A stretch of DNA of 64,000 nt, taken from positions 62,001 through 126,000 of the forward strand of contig NZ_VBSL01000014.1 in NCBI RefSeq assembly GCF_006149005.1. The letters run 5' to 3'. The notes beneath the pieces were generated by a model. It ran no database searches and was not told the DNA's origin. It saw only the letters and a program-made list of their open reading frames with translations. Source of the DNA: Larkinella sp. C7 (GTDB lineage Bacteria > Bacteroidota > Bacteroidia > Cytophagales > Spirosomataceae). Made by a program: the position numbers and the translations under genes. Below, piece by piece: positions 27,909 through 35,321 of the stretch; position 1 is the stretch's first letter, and each line of letters opens with the position of its first letter.

Positions 27909-29189
27909 TCAGCCCATGGTCAGCAGGAACAGGTGTTGACTGGCTTCGTAGCGGTAGCTCAGCGAATAGCCGTTGATATCGGCAACCTTCTTCGCGATGG
28001 CCAACCCTAACCCAACCCCTCCGGTTTGAGCCTCCCCTTTCTGAAAACGGGCAAATAACTTGTCGGGGGGAATCGCCAGCGGTTCACCCGTATTAGCGAC
28101 CGACAAAACCTGCGGCTGTAAATCGACCGTAATCTGGCCGCCGGGTGAGGTGTAACGAATGGCATTGGTAAGCAGATTGGCCAGCAAAATCTCCAGTAAA
28201 GACCGGTTTGTCTGCAGGATTGGCCCATCTTTCATTCCAGTTCGCACCAACCCTATCCCTTTAGCCTCTACCGATTCAGCGGATTGATTCAGCAGGTAAT
28301 CCAACAGTATCGCTGCGTTCACCGATTCGGTCTGACCGTACAGATGATTTTCGATCCGGGCCAGCAGCAACAGACTTTTATTGAGCCGGGACAAGCGAAC
28401 CGTGACCCCATTGAGTGACCCCAATAAGTCGGCCTGTTCGTTGGTCAGGGGCTGAGTCTGGGAAAGTCGTTCGAGTTTTGCCTGAAAAATGGCCAGGGGG
28501 GTTTGCATCTCATGCGCTGCATGTTCGGTAAACTCTTTCTGACCTAAATACGTCTGGTGACTGCGCGATGTAAGCCCCCTAAGGGTCTGATTTAGTACAT
28601 CGAACTCAACAATGTCGGATGAGGATAGGTGAAGAGGTTCATTTCTATCGACTTCAAATTGCCGTAATTTTCCCAGGGTTACGTAAAAAGGTTTCCAAAG
28701 TCTGCGGGCGATACGTCGGTTTAGGAGCAAGAATCCGACGAGCAACAGGGTCAATAGGCCTGCCTGGGTCAGCACAACCGCCTGTAATAGGTCTTCCCGT
28801 TCCACTAAGGAAATGCGGGTGATCAGGTGCACCGGATGAGACCGGTAGATCAGCCGGGTTGATAATTCCCGAAAGGGTTCAGGCTCTGTGATATTGGGGG
28901 CTACCTGTTCCGTATATACGGCATTGTAAATCGAATCTTGGGCGGGGGTTTGGCCATCGACTGGCCGAAGTATCGTGTTATTTTCCAGGTCGCGCCAGCT
29001 AAACAGCACCTGCTCGTTGGTAAATCGTCCCAGTTGTTGTTGAATGGTTTGCTTGCGCAGTAGCAGGGCTTCATCGACATCATCAATGAAGAGTTTTTCG
29101 ATCACTCCGTAAAAAACAGGTGTGCTGATTAGGATAACCACACCGGAATAAACTAAATAGGTACGCAGGGTGCGGTCCAGGAGTTTCAT
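27909..29189 (-). CDS. HAMP-type sensor histidine kinase (HK2)
   Basis: The 426-residue kinase has TM1 (YLVYSGVVILISTPVFYGVI), a periplasmic loop of about 100 residues, TM2 (LLTLLLVGFLLLN), HisKA with His226 in HAAHEMQTPLAIF, N-box NLLTNAIRYTSPGGQ and G-box GGVGLGLAIAKKVA. It starts directly after the RR2 stop codon (29190). Its target is RR2, and the efflux operon immediately downstream is a likely output. Confidence 0.92.
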   Translation of the reverse strand: MKLLDRTLRTYLVYSGVVILISTPVFYGVIEKLFIDDVDEALLLRKQTIQQQLGRFTNEQVLFSWRDLENNTILRPVDGQTPAQDSIYNAVYTEQVAPNITEPEPFRELSTRLIYRSHPVHLITRISLVEREDLLQAVVLTQAGLLTLLLVGFLLLNRRIARRLWKPFYVTLGKLRQFEVDRNEPLHLSSSDIVEFDVLNQTLRGLTSRSHQTYLGQKEFTEHAAHEMQTPLAIFQAKLERLSQTQPLTNEQADLLGSLNGVTVRLSRLNKSLLLLARIENHLYGQTESVNAAILLDYLLNQSAESVEAKGIGLVRTGMKDGPILQTNRSLLEILLANLLTNAIRYTSPGGQITVDLQPQVLSVANTGEPLAIPPDKLFARFQKGEAQTGGVGLGLAIAKKVADINGYSLSYRYEASQHLFLLTMG

Positions 29190-29864
29190 TTAGCCCTCGA
29201 ATTTATAGCCCAGTCCATAGATGGTTTTGATGCCATCGGCTTCGCCCCGCTCATTGATCTTACGCCGGAGGTTTTTGATATGGGTGTAAATAATATCCAG
29301 TGAATCAGCCTGATCCATGTTATCGCCCCAAAGATGTTCGGCAATAGCTTCTTTGGTCAGCACACGCCCCGGATTGGCCATAAAAAACAGCCATAAATCA
29401 TACTCCTTCCGGGTTAGTTCGAGCGGTTGATTGCCAATAAGCACCAAATTCTCATCAGGACGAATCGTAATACCCCTTACCACGATTTCTTTTCGCCCGT
29501 TAAATTGCCGACGACGGAGAACCGATTGGAGCCGCGCGCTGAGTTCGGCCAAGTGAAAGGGTTTAGTCAGGTAATCGTCGGCTCCTAGCTGCAGGCCGGT
29601 CACCTTGTCGGATAAGGCGTCTTTGGCCGAGATGATAACGATACCCGTTAGGTTATTGAACTTCTTTAAGGTACGAACCAGATCCAGACCGTTACCGCCA
29701 GGCAGAGTAATATCCACAATGACGCAGTCGTATTCATACAGCACGATTTTTTCAGCCGCCGTCGCGAACGTAGAAGCCAATTCACAACAGTACCCTTCCT
29801 GCCCCAGATAAGCCAACACATCCTCCGACAAGTCCAGCTCATCTTCAACCAACAGTAGTTTCAT
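29190..29864 (-). CDS. OmpR-family response regulator (RR2)
   Basis: The 224-residue protein has a receiver with VEDELD, Asp51 (VIVDITLPGGNG), IISAKDA and YLTKPF, and a winged-helix output domain. The recognition helix reads SLDIIYTHIKNLRRKI, differing from RR1 and RR3 at two nearby positions (L for H, I for F). Two direct-repeat boxes lie upstream, one facing this gene (23 bp before the start) and one facing the divergent PepSY-like gene, so autoregulation is likely. Confidence 0.92.
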   Translation of the reverse strand: MKLLLVEDELDLSEDVLAYLGQEGYCCELASTFATAAEKIVLYEYDCVIVDITLPGGNGLDLVRTLKKFNNLTGIVIISAKDALSDKVTGLQLGADDYLTKPFHLAELSARLQSVLRRRQFNGRKEIVVRGITIRPDENLVLIGNQPLELTRKEYDLWLFFMANPGRVLTKEAIAEHLWGDNMDQADSLDIIYTHIKNLRRKINERGEADGIKTIYGLGYKFEG

Positions 29865-29886
29865 ACCCCTAAGATGCCTCTAAATT

Positions 29887-29903
29887 CTGGAGTATTTCTG
29901 GAG
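29887..29903 (-). promoter_or_regulatory. Direct-repeat regulator box, CTCCAG type (upstream of RR2)
   Basis: CTGGAG at 29887-29892 and 29898-29903 on the + strand, period 11, facing RR2. It is only 23 bp from the RR2 ATG, closer than the other boxes, so it might repress rather than activate. Confidence 0.58.
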
Positions 29904-29940
29904 CCAATTTAGATAACCTATGACCTTTAGAACAATTCGA

Positions 29941-29957
29941 CTCCAGACGAACTCCAC
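29941..29957 (+). promoter_or_regulatory. Direct-repeat regulator box, CTCCAG type (upstream of PepSY-like gene)
   Basis: CTCCAG at 29941-29946 and CTCCAC at 29952-29957, period 11, 57 bp before the PepSY-like ATG. A TAGCTTTG element (29968-29975) lies 10 bp further on and fits the Bacteroidota -7 consensus TAnnTTTG; no TTG is found at the standard distance upstream, as expected for an activated promoter. Confidence 0.55.
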
Positions 29958-30013
29958 AATTGGTTTTTAGCTTTGAATCGGTTAACCAATTAACCAATCA
30001 AACGCAACGAATC

Positions 30014-30427
30014 ATGAAACGTCAACTGTTCACTAGTTTATTCAGTATGCTTACCCTGGCAACGGTTTCTTTCGCGCAGACGGGGTCGGTTCCGACCGCG
30101 GCTAAATCGACGTTTGCCAAACTCTATCCCAGGGCTACAGGGCTTAAATGGGATCAAGAAGATGGTGGTTACGAAGCCAGTTTCAAGGACAAAGGGAAAA
30201 CGATGTCTTTACTCTTTGATGCCAAAGGCCAATTGAAAGAGACAGAAACCGAAATTGCGGTTCTGGAACTACCGGCTGTTGTCCGGGATTACGTAGCCAA
30301 ACAAATGCCGGGGAAGAAAATTAAGGAGGCTGCTATTATTGTGGATGCTGCTGGGGTAAAAAAGTACGAAGCTGAAGTGGATGATAAAGACCTGATGTTC
30401 AGCGCGGATGGAAAACCGATCAAGTAA
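30014..30427 (+). CDS. PepSY-like periplasmic protein (PF11396 type)
   Basis: The 137-residue protein has a signal peptide ending SFAQ and a region typical of the PepSY-like/BLIP-like fold: FAKLYPRATGLKWDQEDGG, YEASF, then LPAVVRDYVAKQMPGKKIKE and YEAEVDDKDLMFSADGKPIK. Such small periplasmic proteins are often controlled by neighbouring two-component systems. The ATG at 30014 gives a proper signal peptide; the longer frame from 29960 does not. It is divergent from RR2, with a regulator box in front. A shorter paralogue lies at 32480-32719. Confidence 0.85.
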   Translation: MKRQLFTSLFSMLTLATVSFAQTGSVPTAAKSTFAKLYPRATGLKWDQEDGGYEASFKDKGKTMSLLFDAKGQLKETETEIAVLELPAVVRDYVAKQMPGKKIKEAAIIVDAAGVKKYEAEVDDKDLMFSADGKPIK

Positions 30428-30440
30428 AAAAGAAGTTATT

Positions 30441-30474
30441 GATTCGGGCCGAAGCAAATTCTCCGGCCCGAATC
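30441..30474 (+). terminator. Rho-independent terminator after PepSY-like gene
   Basis: An 11-bp perfect stem (GATTCGGGCCG / CGGCCCGAATC) with a 12-nt loop lies 13 bp after the stop codon; a short T stretch follows. Confidence 0.7.
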
Positions 30475-30733
30475 TTTGATAATTGCAAGGTTATCATCAG
30501 GCTGTTTTTCTTCAATGTCTAGCACTAAGTGTGCCTATTATTGTAAAAGTTCAAAACCATAGCTATCAGTCTATTCTAGGGCGTGTTGACAATTAGGTAT
30601 AATAGATCTGTCTTGCAACTTTGTTGGATGCGACGATATGAAATTACAAACTAACAATGGTAATGATTGTGCCTATTACTACCCGTAAAACTGGGGAGAG
30701 AGGTGGAATATGTTCAATAATGTGTGTCATTTT
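30475..30733. other. Gene-free stretch
   Basis: I see no coding frame, RNA gene or clear repeat here. It lies between the terminator and a transposase remnant. Confidence 0.5.
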
Positions 30734-30890
30734 TTAGACCCTCAGATATGACTTCACTCGGTTACAGTATAAAATAGCCAGTTGCTGCACCGTCAATGAC
30801 CAATTTGCCAACGGGATGGTCCAGTTTTCGATGATTCGCTGAGTAGTCAAATAGCGTATTTTCACCAAGGCTGTTTCTGCAGGAAATGCG
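30734..30890 (-). pseudogene. IS256-type transposase C-terminal remnant
   Basis: The minus-strand frame reads ETALVKIRYLTTQRIIENWT, then IPLANWSLTVQQLAILY and a short tail before TAA at 30734. This matches the typical end of IS256-family transposases (ALxKxxYLAxxxxxxKWxMPxxNWxxxxxQLAI). Nothing upstream continues the frame and no inverted repeat was found at the left side. It lies 90 bp from the inverted repeat that marks the edge of the duplicated block. Confidence 0.6.
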
Positions 30891-30980
30891 CCTGTTGATT
30901 TGCGGGGCCGCCCGCGCTGGCCGATGTGCTGTGACTAGTCGCCAATGGTGAACTTATCATGGCGGTAGCCCGTAAGATGA

Positions 30981-31069
30981 GGAGAGCATAAAAAAGCCTG
31001 GGGTAAATCAGGTTAAGCGGCCATGGACAATGCCGTACCTGATTTACCCCAGGCTTTTTTATGCTCTCC
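30981..31069. repeat. Perfect 33-bp inverted repeat at duplication edge
   Basis: The arms 30981-31013 and 31037-31069 are perfect reverse complements separated by 23 bp. Each arm contains an A6/T6 run followed by GCCTGGGGTAAATCAGG, so the RNA could also act as a two-way terminator. The right arm ends exactly where homology to the PAP2 block (31070) begins, so the repeat is part of, or was formed with, the rearrangement. Confidence 0.85.
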
Positions 31070-31634
31070 CGTACCCGGCTACCGTGTACCAGCCACTGCG
31101 TCCGCCATATTCCTTGGCCAACAGGGTAGCTCCCGTAAAAGCAGAGGACGTATGACCCGAAGGAAACGATTCTTGGCCATTCCCATCCGGCCGGGGATAA
31201 GCAACGGTGTATTTAAGGGTAAACGTAATGCCTTGCGCTACACTATTTGCCAGCAGGGCTAGCGCGATCTGATCGTCAAACGGATGCTTTCCTTTTACAC
31301 CCGCAGCCCCTAAACCCAGCATGACGACCGTTGGGGCGAATTGCAGATAGTTATCCACCGGTGACGTAAAGCCGGGATACCGTTTCACTACTTCACGCTG
31401 AACCCGCTGGCTCAACTGCCCCTGAACCAGCAAACCGGCCGTCATCAGAATGGCCGGAATGATGAATGCCTTCGGCCGAAAGGTCGATTGGTCCTTTTCA
31501 GCCAGGATCTGACTAGGGGCTGATCGTTGGAGTGTGCTGTTGGTATCGATCGAAACTGGCGCGACCTGTGCCTGAACCCGGTTATTTAAACTGAAGGAAC
31601 CAATGAAAAACCAGAGAATAAGTTGTCGCTTCAT
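31059..31634 (-). pseudogene. PAP2-family phosphatase, 3'-truncated duplicate
   Basis: It is nearly identical to the PAP2 gene at 2718-3497 from the ATG through GGRSGWYTVAGY, then runs into the inverted repeat and stops after four more codons (GRA-stop). The motifs KYTVAYPRPDG and PSGHTSSAF remain, but the third motif with the catalytic His (NRHWLADV) is lost, so it should be inactive. It keeps its own regulator box 62 bp upstream and may still be expressed. Confidence 0.88.
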
Positions 31635-31695
31635 TCCATGCAAGAACGTAGGCCAGTTGATGTATGCCTGTTTGCCACGAAGGTATTCTGCGATT

Positions 31696-31712
31696 CTGAA
31701 GTAATCCTGAAG
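31696..31712 (-). promoter_or_regulatory. Direct-repeat regulator box (upstream of truncated PAP2)
   Basis: CTGAAG at 31696-31701 and 31707-31712 on the + strand; the copy of the box at 3559-3575, conserved despite nearby substitutions. Confidence 0.55.
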
Positions 31713-31734
31713 GTGGGTTTTGCCACCGGCTGCT

Positions 31735-32148
31735 TTAGAAAATCAGCACCAGTGTCCCACCAATCATCAACCCGGCACCCAGGGCCGTTTTCAATGTTAG
31801 TGGTTCGCCCAGGACAAGAACCGCTAACCCAATCGTCAAAGCGATACTCAATTTATCAACCGGAGCCACCTGAGAAACCGTTCCCAATTGCAACGCCTTG
31901 AAATAACACAGCCACGACAAACCCGTTGTCAGGCCAGAAAACACTAAGAAAGTCCAGGTTGATCCCGTTAGCAGTGGCAGTTGTCGCCACGCGGCTCGGG
32001 CCAGAACAATACTCCAGGTCACCAACAGGATAACCACCGTCCGGATAGCCGTGGCCAGATCGGGATCAACGCCCTTAATACCTAATTTGGCCAGAATAGC
32101 CGTTAGTGCGGCAAAAAAAGCAGACAATAATGCATAAATCCACCACAT
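31735..32148 (-). CDS. Small EamA-family transporter, duplicate
   Basis: The 137-residue protein differs from the copy at 3598-4011 at only a few positions (for example KGVDPDLA instead of NGVDSDLA, and LVTWSIVLARAAW instead of LVAWSIVLVRAAW). The reading frame is intact with five predicted membrane segments, so it may still be functional. It lies upstream of the truncated PAP2 copy on the same strand. Confidence 0.83.
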   Translation of the reverse strand: MWWIYALLSAFFAALTAILAKLGIKGVDPDLATAIRTVVILLVTWSIVLARAAWRQLPLLTGSTWTFLVFSGLTTGLSWLCYFKALQLGTVSQVAPVDKLSIALTIGLAVLVLGEPLTLKTALGAGLMIGGTLVLIF

Positions 32149-32235
32149 AGGCCTGATTTGTTAGGGGTAAAATGAACAAAAAAGAAACCGGAAATGTAAA
32201 TGGCCTGGCATCATTTGGAGTGAACGGCTTGCGTA

Positions 32236-32252
32236 CTTCAGAAAGACTCCAG
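32236..32252 (+). promoter_or_regulatory. Direct-repeat regulator box (upstream of truncated RR copy)
   Basis: CTTCAG at 32236-32241 and CTCCAG at 32247-32252, period 11; the copy of the RR1 box with one half changed from CTTCAG to CTCCAG. Confidence 0.5.
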
Positions 32253-32295
32253 AATTAATTCTTTATTTAGAGCGTAGGGAATTCATTTAATGAAT

Positions 32296-32424
32296 ATGAA
32301 AATCTTACTGATTGAGGATGAACCTCCGATGTTGTCGAGCATGAAAGCCTACCTGGAAATGGAAAGGAAAATACGGTTGATGAATATGTTAAGCCGATTG
32401 AGCAAAATACGTGTGCAAAAATAG
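32296..32424 (+). pseudogene. Response regulator, first 24 codons only
   Basis: The first 24 codons match RR1 (MKILLIEDEP, LSSMKAYLE) and then switch to unrelated sequence ending at TAG (32424), 42 codons in all. The phospho-acceptor Asp and the DNA-binding domain are missing. It marks the right edge of the duplicated block. Confidence 0.8.
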
Positions 32425-32479
32425 TAGTACGCTTCCTGCACACATTCGGAAGCGTACTGCCGGGCGTCGAAAGGAAATC

Positions 32480-32719
32480 TCACTTAATCAACGTACCCCG
32501 TTCATCAAAAATCAGGTCTTTACCTCCCACTCGTGCTTCAAAGGTTTTTTTGCCAGTAGCATCCAGCATTTCGGCGGCTTCTTTGATCTTTTTCCCCGGC
32601 ATTTTCTTAGCTACGTAATCGCGTATAGCGGCTGGGGTGTTGTCGGTCAGGTGGATAGCCGCCGATGTAGTCATGAGTGTCGCTAAACTTAGAAGTCCAG
32701 CAAATAGGATTTTTTTCAT
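32480..32719 (-). CDS. Short PepSY-like secreted protein
   Basis: The 79-residue protein has a signal peptide (MKKILFAGLLSLATLMTTSA) followed by one half of the PepSY-like domain: IRDYVAKKMPGKKIKEAAEM and FEARVGGKDLIFDERGTLIK. This aligns with the C-terminal half of the 137-residue protein at 30014-30427, so it is a shortened paralogue. A CTTCAG box lies 53 bp upstream. It is divergent from DedA. Confidence 0.8.
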   Translation of the reverse strand: MKKILFAGLLSLATLMTTSAAIHLTDNTPAAIRDYVAKKMPGKKIKEAAEMLDATGKKTFEARVGGKDLIFDERGTLIK

Positions 32720-32771
32720 GTAATGAGATTGGTTAGTTGATTAGAAACCTTCCCAAACCTACCCCCTGATT

Positions 32772-32788
32772 CTGAAGCTATTCTGAAG
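32772..32788 (-). promoter_or_regulatory. Direct-repeat regulator box (upstream of short PepSY-like gene)
   Basis: CTGAAG at 32772-32777 and 32783-32788 on the + strand, period 11, 53 bp before the start codon. Confidence 0.58.
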
Positions 32789-32833
32789 AACGAAATACAG
32801 TAAACTACCAGCAGAACGACATACTGGGCAAAC

Positions 32834-32850
32834 TTCAGGAATGCTTCAGA
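32834..32850 (+). promoter_or_regulatory. Direct-repeat regulator box CTTCAG-N5-CTTCAG (upstream of DedA gene)
   Basis: CTTCAG at 32834-32839 and 32845-32850, period 11, 55 bp before the DedA ATG. Together with 32772-32788 it forms a divergent pair in one intergenic region. Confidence 0.6.
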
Positions 32851-32904
32851 TTCTTGTCCTTGTTTTGCCCAACTCAACGGGTACATCTGCCCCTTAACAA
32901 CGGT

Positions 32905-33537
32905 ATGGAAAAATATCCCCTAAATATACTTTTGTTTAACACGGCTTGGCTGGAGTGGGGCGGTACCACCCTAATTGCCGCTCTGGTGTTTATCGAGACG
33001 GGCTTTCTGCTCGGCCTGATTGTCCCCGGTGGAGAAACGCTGCTGTTCACGGCGGGACTGCTGACGGGTGCCCGCACCCTCAACCTGCCCGTATTTGCCC
33101 TCATTGGGGTCCTGATCGTTGCCGCCGTAGCGGGCGATCTGACGGGCTACTGGATTGGCCGCAAACTCGGGGACCGGCTCCGCCACCAGCCCGATACCTT
33201 CCTCTTCAAACGGCGTTACCTCGATAAGTCCGATGCCTTTTACCAGAAACATCCGAAGTGGGCCTTGCTGGTGGGCCGGTTTCTGCCCATCATCCGCACC
33301 TTCAACCCACTACTGGCGGCCAGTAGTGGGTTGCCCTGGCCGCGTTTTCTGCTCCTGACAGCCACGGGTTGTGTAGCCTATATTTCGGTGCTGGTATTGG
33401 CTGGGTATTGGCTCGGCCAGCAGTTTCCACAGGTCGGGCAGTATGTGGAATACATCTTTCTGGGCGTGGTGGCGCTGGTCATTGGAACGCTCGTCGTGCA
33501 GCGGTTACGGAAGATCGATACCCTACCCCAACCGTAG
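32905..33537 (+). CDS. DedA-family membrane protein
   Basis: The 210-residue protein shows the DedA/SNARE-assoc pattern: FIETGFLLGLIVPGGETLLF, GYWIGRKLGDRL, VGRFLPIIRTFNPLLAASS and a C-terminal helix. DedA proteins are lipid-carrier translocases (undecaprenyl phosphate or phosphatidylethanolamine class) and are linked to resistance to cationic peptides. The start at 32905 (MEKYPLN) is preferred over 32854. A regulator box directly upstream places it in the two-component regulon. Confidence 0.9.
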   Translation: MEKYPLNILLFNTAWLEWGGTTLIAALVFIETGFLLGLIVPGGETLLFTAGLLTGARTLNLPVFALIGVLIVAAVAGDLTGYWIGRKLGDRLRHQPDTFLFKRRYLDKSDAFYQKHPKWALLVGRFLPIIRTFNPLLAASSGLPWPRFLLLTATGCVAYISVLVLAGYWLGQQFPQVGQYVEYIFLGVVALVIGTLVVQRLRKIDTLPQP

Positions 33538-33603
33538 TGGGTAAGGCCCCGCAAGAAACTCTATGAATTTAGTATCAATCTGTGGTTTTCAATTACTTAC
33601 TCA

Positions 33604-35005
33604 ATGAAACGATTACTTTGCTTCATCACGCTAATCGGGGGTCTATCTCAGACAACACTGGCCCAGACGACTGATAGTCTCTACACCGACAGTCTTTCTT
33701 TTATCCGATCAAAGCGCATGTCGGATGCTGATCTGGCCAAAAAACGGGAAGGCCGGTTCACAACGGGGCTCCCCGACCTCTCATCAGACCCCGTCACGGG
33801 TTTTGGAGTAGGTATTCGAACCAACACCTACTGGAATGGCACCCGCGCCAACCCACTCTTTGCGTACACGCCTTATCTGATCAGACTACGAGCTAACGTC
33901 GCTTACTACACGACCAACGCCCGCGAGCTTACTGTCGGATGTTCCCTACTACCGAGGTTCCCGCTGGCGTTTCAGAGCGGACTTTAAGGCCCAGCAAAAC
34001 CCGTCTAACCTTTATTTTGGGTCCAACCAGAGTACGTTGGGTCCGCTCCGCTTACCCTCTAATCCCAACGAAACGTTTGACACGTACGCAGCCTACAATA
34101 ACGCTCGCAGCGCCCTGCGGCCCGGTCAGGCCGGTGAAGCCGCTTTCGTGAGTGATGCTTTGTCCAATCGGTTCAGGGAAACGGAGTTTATGCTCAACCT
34201 CAAAGCCGATTACGCCTTAGGTAAGGGCAAGTGGCGGGTGATGGGTGGATACGAAATCCAATCCCTCGCTTACCGGACCTTTCAGGGAACTCAAACGGAT
34301 GCGGTAAACCCGGTGAACGGAGAAAAAACGAAAGCACCAAATGGTACCTCATTGCTGGCCCGTGATGCCGAGCAGGGCCTGATTTTTGGCCTTGATGGGG
34401 GTCGGGTTTCACTCCTACAGACTGCCCTGATCTACGATACCCGTGACTTTGAACCAGACCCAACCAGGGGTATGTCCTTTGAAGCCGCTAACGAGTTCTC
34501 GAACCGGGCCATTGGGTCGAAGTTCAATTTCAACAAGCTGTTTCTACAGGGCCGTGTTTATCAACGGCTGCCAGTGGGTATTCGGACCATACTAGCGGGT
34601 CGGATTGGTGCCGGGACTATCTTCGGCAGCAAAGCCCCCTTCTTTGAATACCAGGACCAGTGGAGTCCGGATGGCAGCATCAATGCGTTGGGTGGGCGGC
34701 AATCGTTGAGAGGGTATCGCCAGAATCGCTTCCTGGCTCGTTCGCTCGCGTTTGCCAATGTGGAGGTTCGGGTCCGGCTGGCCGATCTGAAAGTTGGTCG
34801 GCAAAATTTTGGGTTAGGCGTTGCTCCGTTTTTCGACGCGGGCACCGTCCGTGACCGTTGGCAGGACCTGAATTTCAGCAATATCAAGACATCGTACGGG
34901 GCTGGAGTCAGGGTGGCCTGGAACCTCTCGACCATCCTGTTTTTCGACTACGGACAGTCTACAGAAGACCGGCTGTTCTACTTTGGCATCGGGCAGATTT
35001 TTTAA
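33604..35005 (+). pseudogene. Outer-membrane surface-antigen barrel (BamA/TamA-like), frameshifted
   Basis: The first frame (33604-33987) encodes a signal peptide and the start of the protein (RSKRMSDADLAKKREGRFTT, ANVAYYTTNARELTV). A shift of one base near 33935 moves the reading to the frame that contains DVPYYRGSRWRFRADFKAQQ and continues to 35005 with the Bac_surface_Ag barrel (ALGGRQSLRGYRQNRFLARS, FFDAGTVRDRW) and terminal Phe. No other defect is seen, so a sequencing error or a very recent mutation are both possible. Related proteins form outer-membrane barrels; the ligand is unknown. Confidence 0.82.
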
Positions 35006-35093
35006 TCGGACGGCCACGGCACATTACCAAACGGGCGGCCCCGGCTGCCGCGGGACCGTCGCCGATGCGGGGGCGTTTTGGCTTTATTTTGGC

Positions 35094-35313
35094 CATACCA
35101 GCAACCCCACTGAAACTAACCCTCCGCCAATCAGTAATTTCGGTGTAACGGGTTCGCGCAACAGTGTAACCGACAGCAGAACCGTAATCATGATGCTTCC
35201 GCATCGGCCAGCCCTAAATCTGAACTGATGCCTCTAAGACCCATTTTGGCGACAACCACCGTCAACCCGGCGAAAAGCATCGAAATGAGACTGTAAAAAA
35301 CCCAGGTTGGCAT
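35094..35313 (-). pseudogene. Small EamA transporter, internally deleted
   Basis: The start reads MPTWVFYSLISMLFAGLTVV, then AKMGLRGISSDLG, and the end reads LREPVTPKLLIGGGLVSVGL before TAA at 35094. These match the two ends of the small EamA proteins at 3598 and 31735, but the central part (about half) is missing and the frame changes at the junction. The gene follows HK3 on the same strand by 8 bp, so it was once the last gene of that operon. Confidence 0.75.
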
Positions 35314-35321
35314 TGGTATCG

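Larger units (their letters stand above)
31070..32367. repeat. Segmental duplication, truncated copy
   Basis: It corresponds to 2933-4229 in the same order and orientation. It starts inside PAP2, contains a complete EamA gene, two regulator boxes and about 24 codons of the response regulator. The PAP2 and RR genes are cut at the two ends, so only EamA survives intact. Confidence 0.9.

Noticed and set aside
34200-34935. Minus-strand frames opposite the surface-antigen barrel
   Set aside because: Shadows; the plus-strand reading matches a known family.
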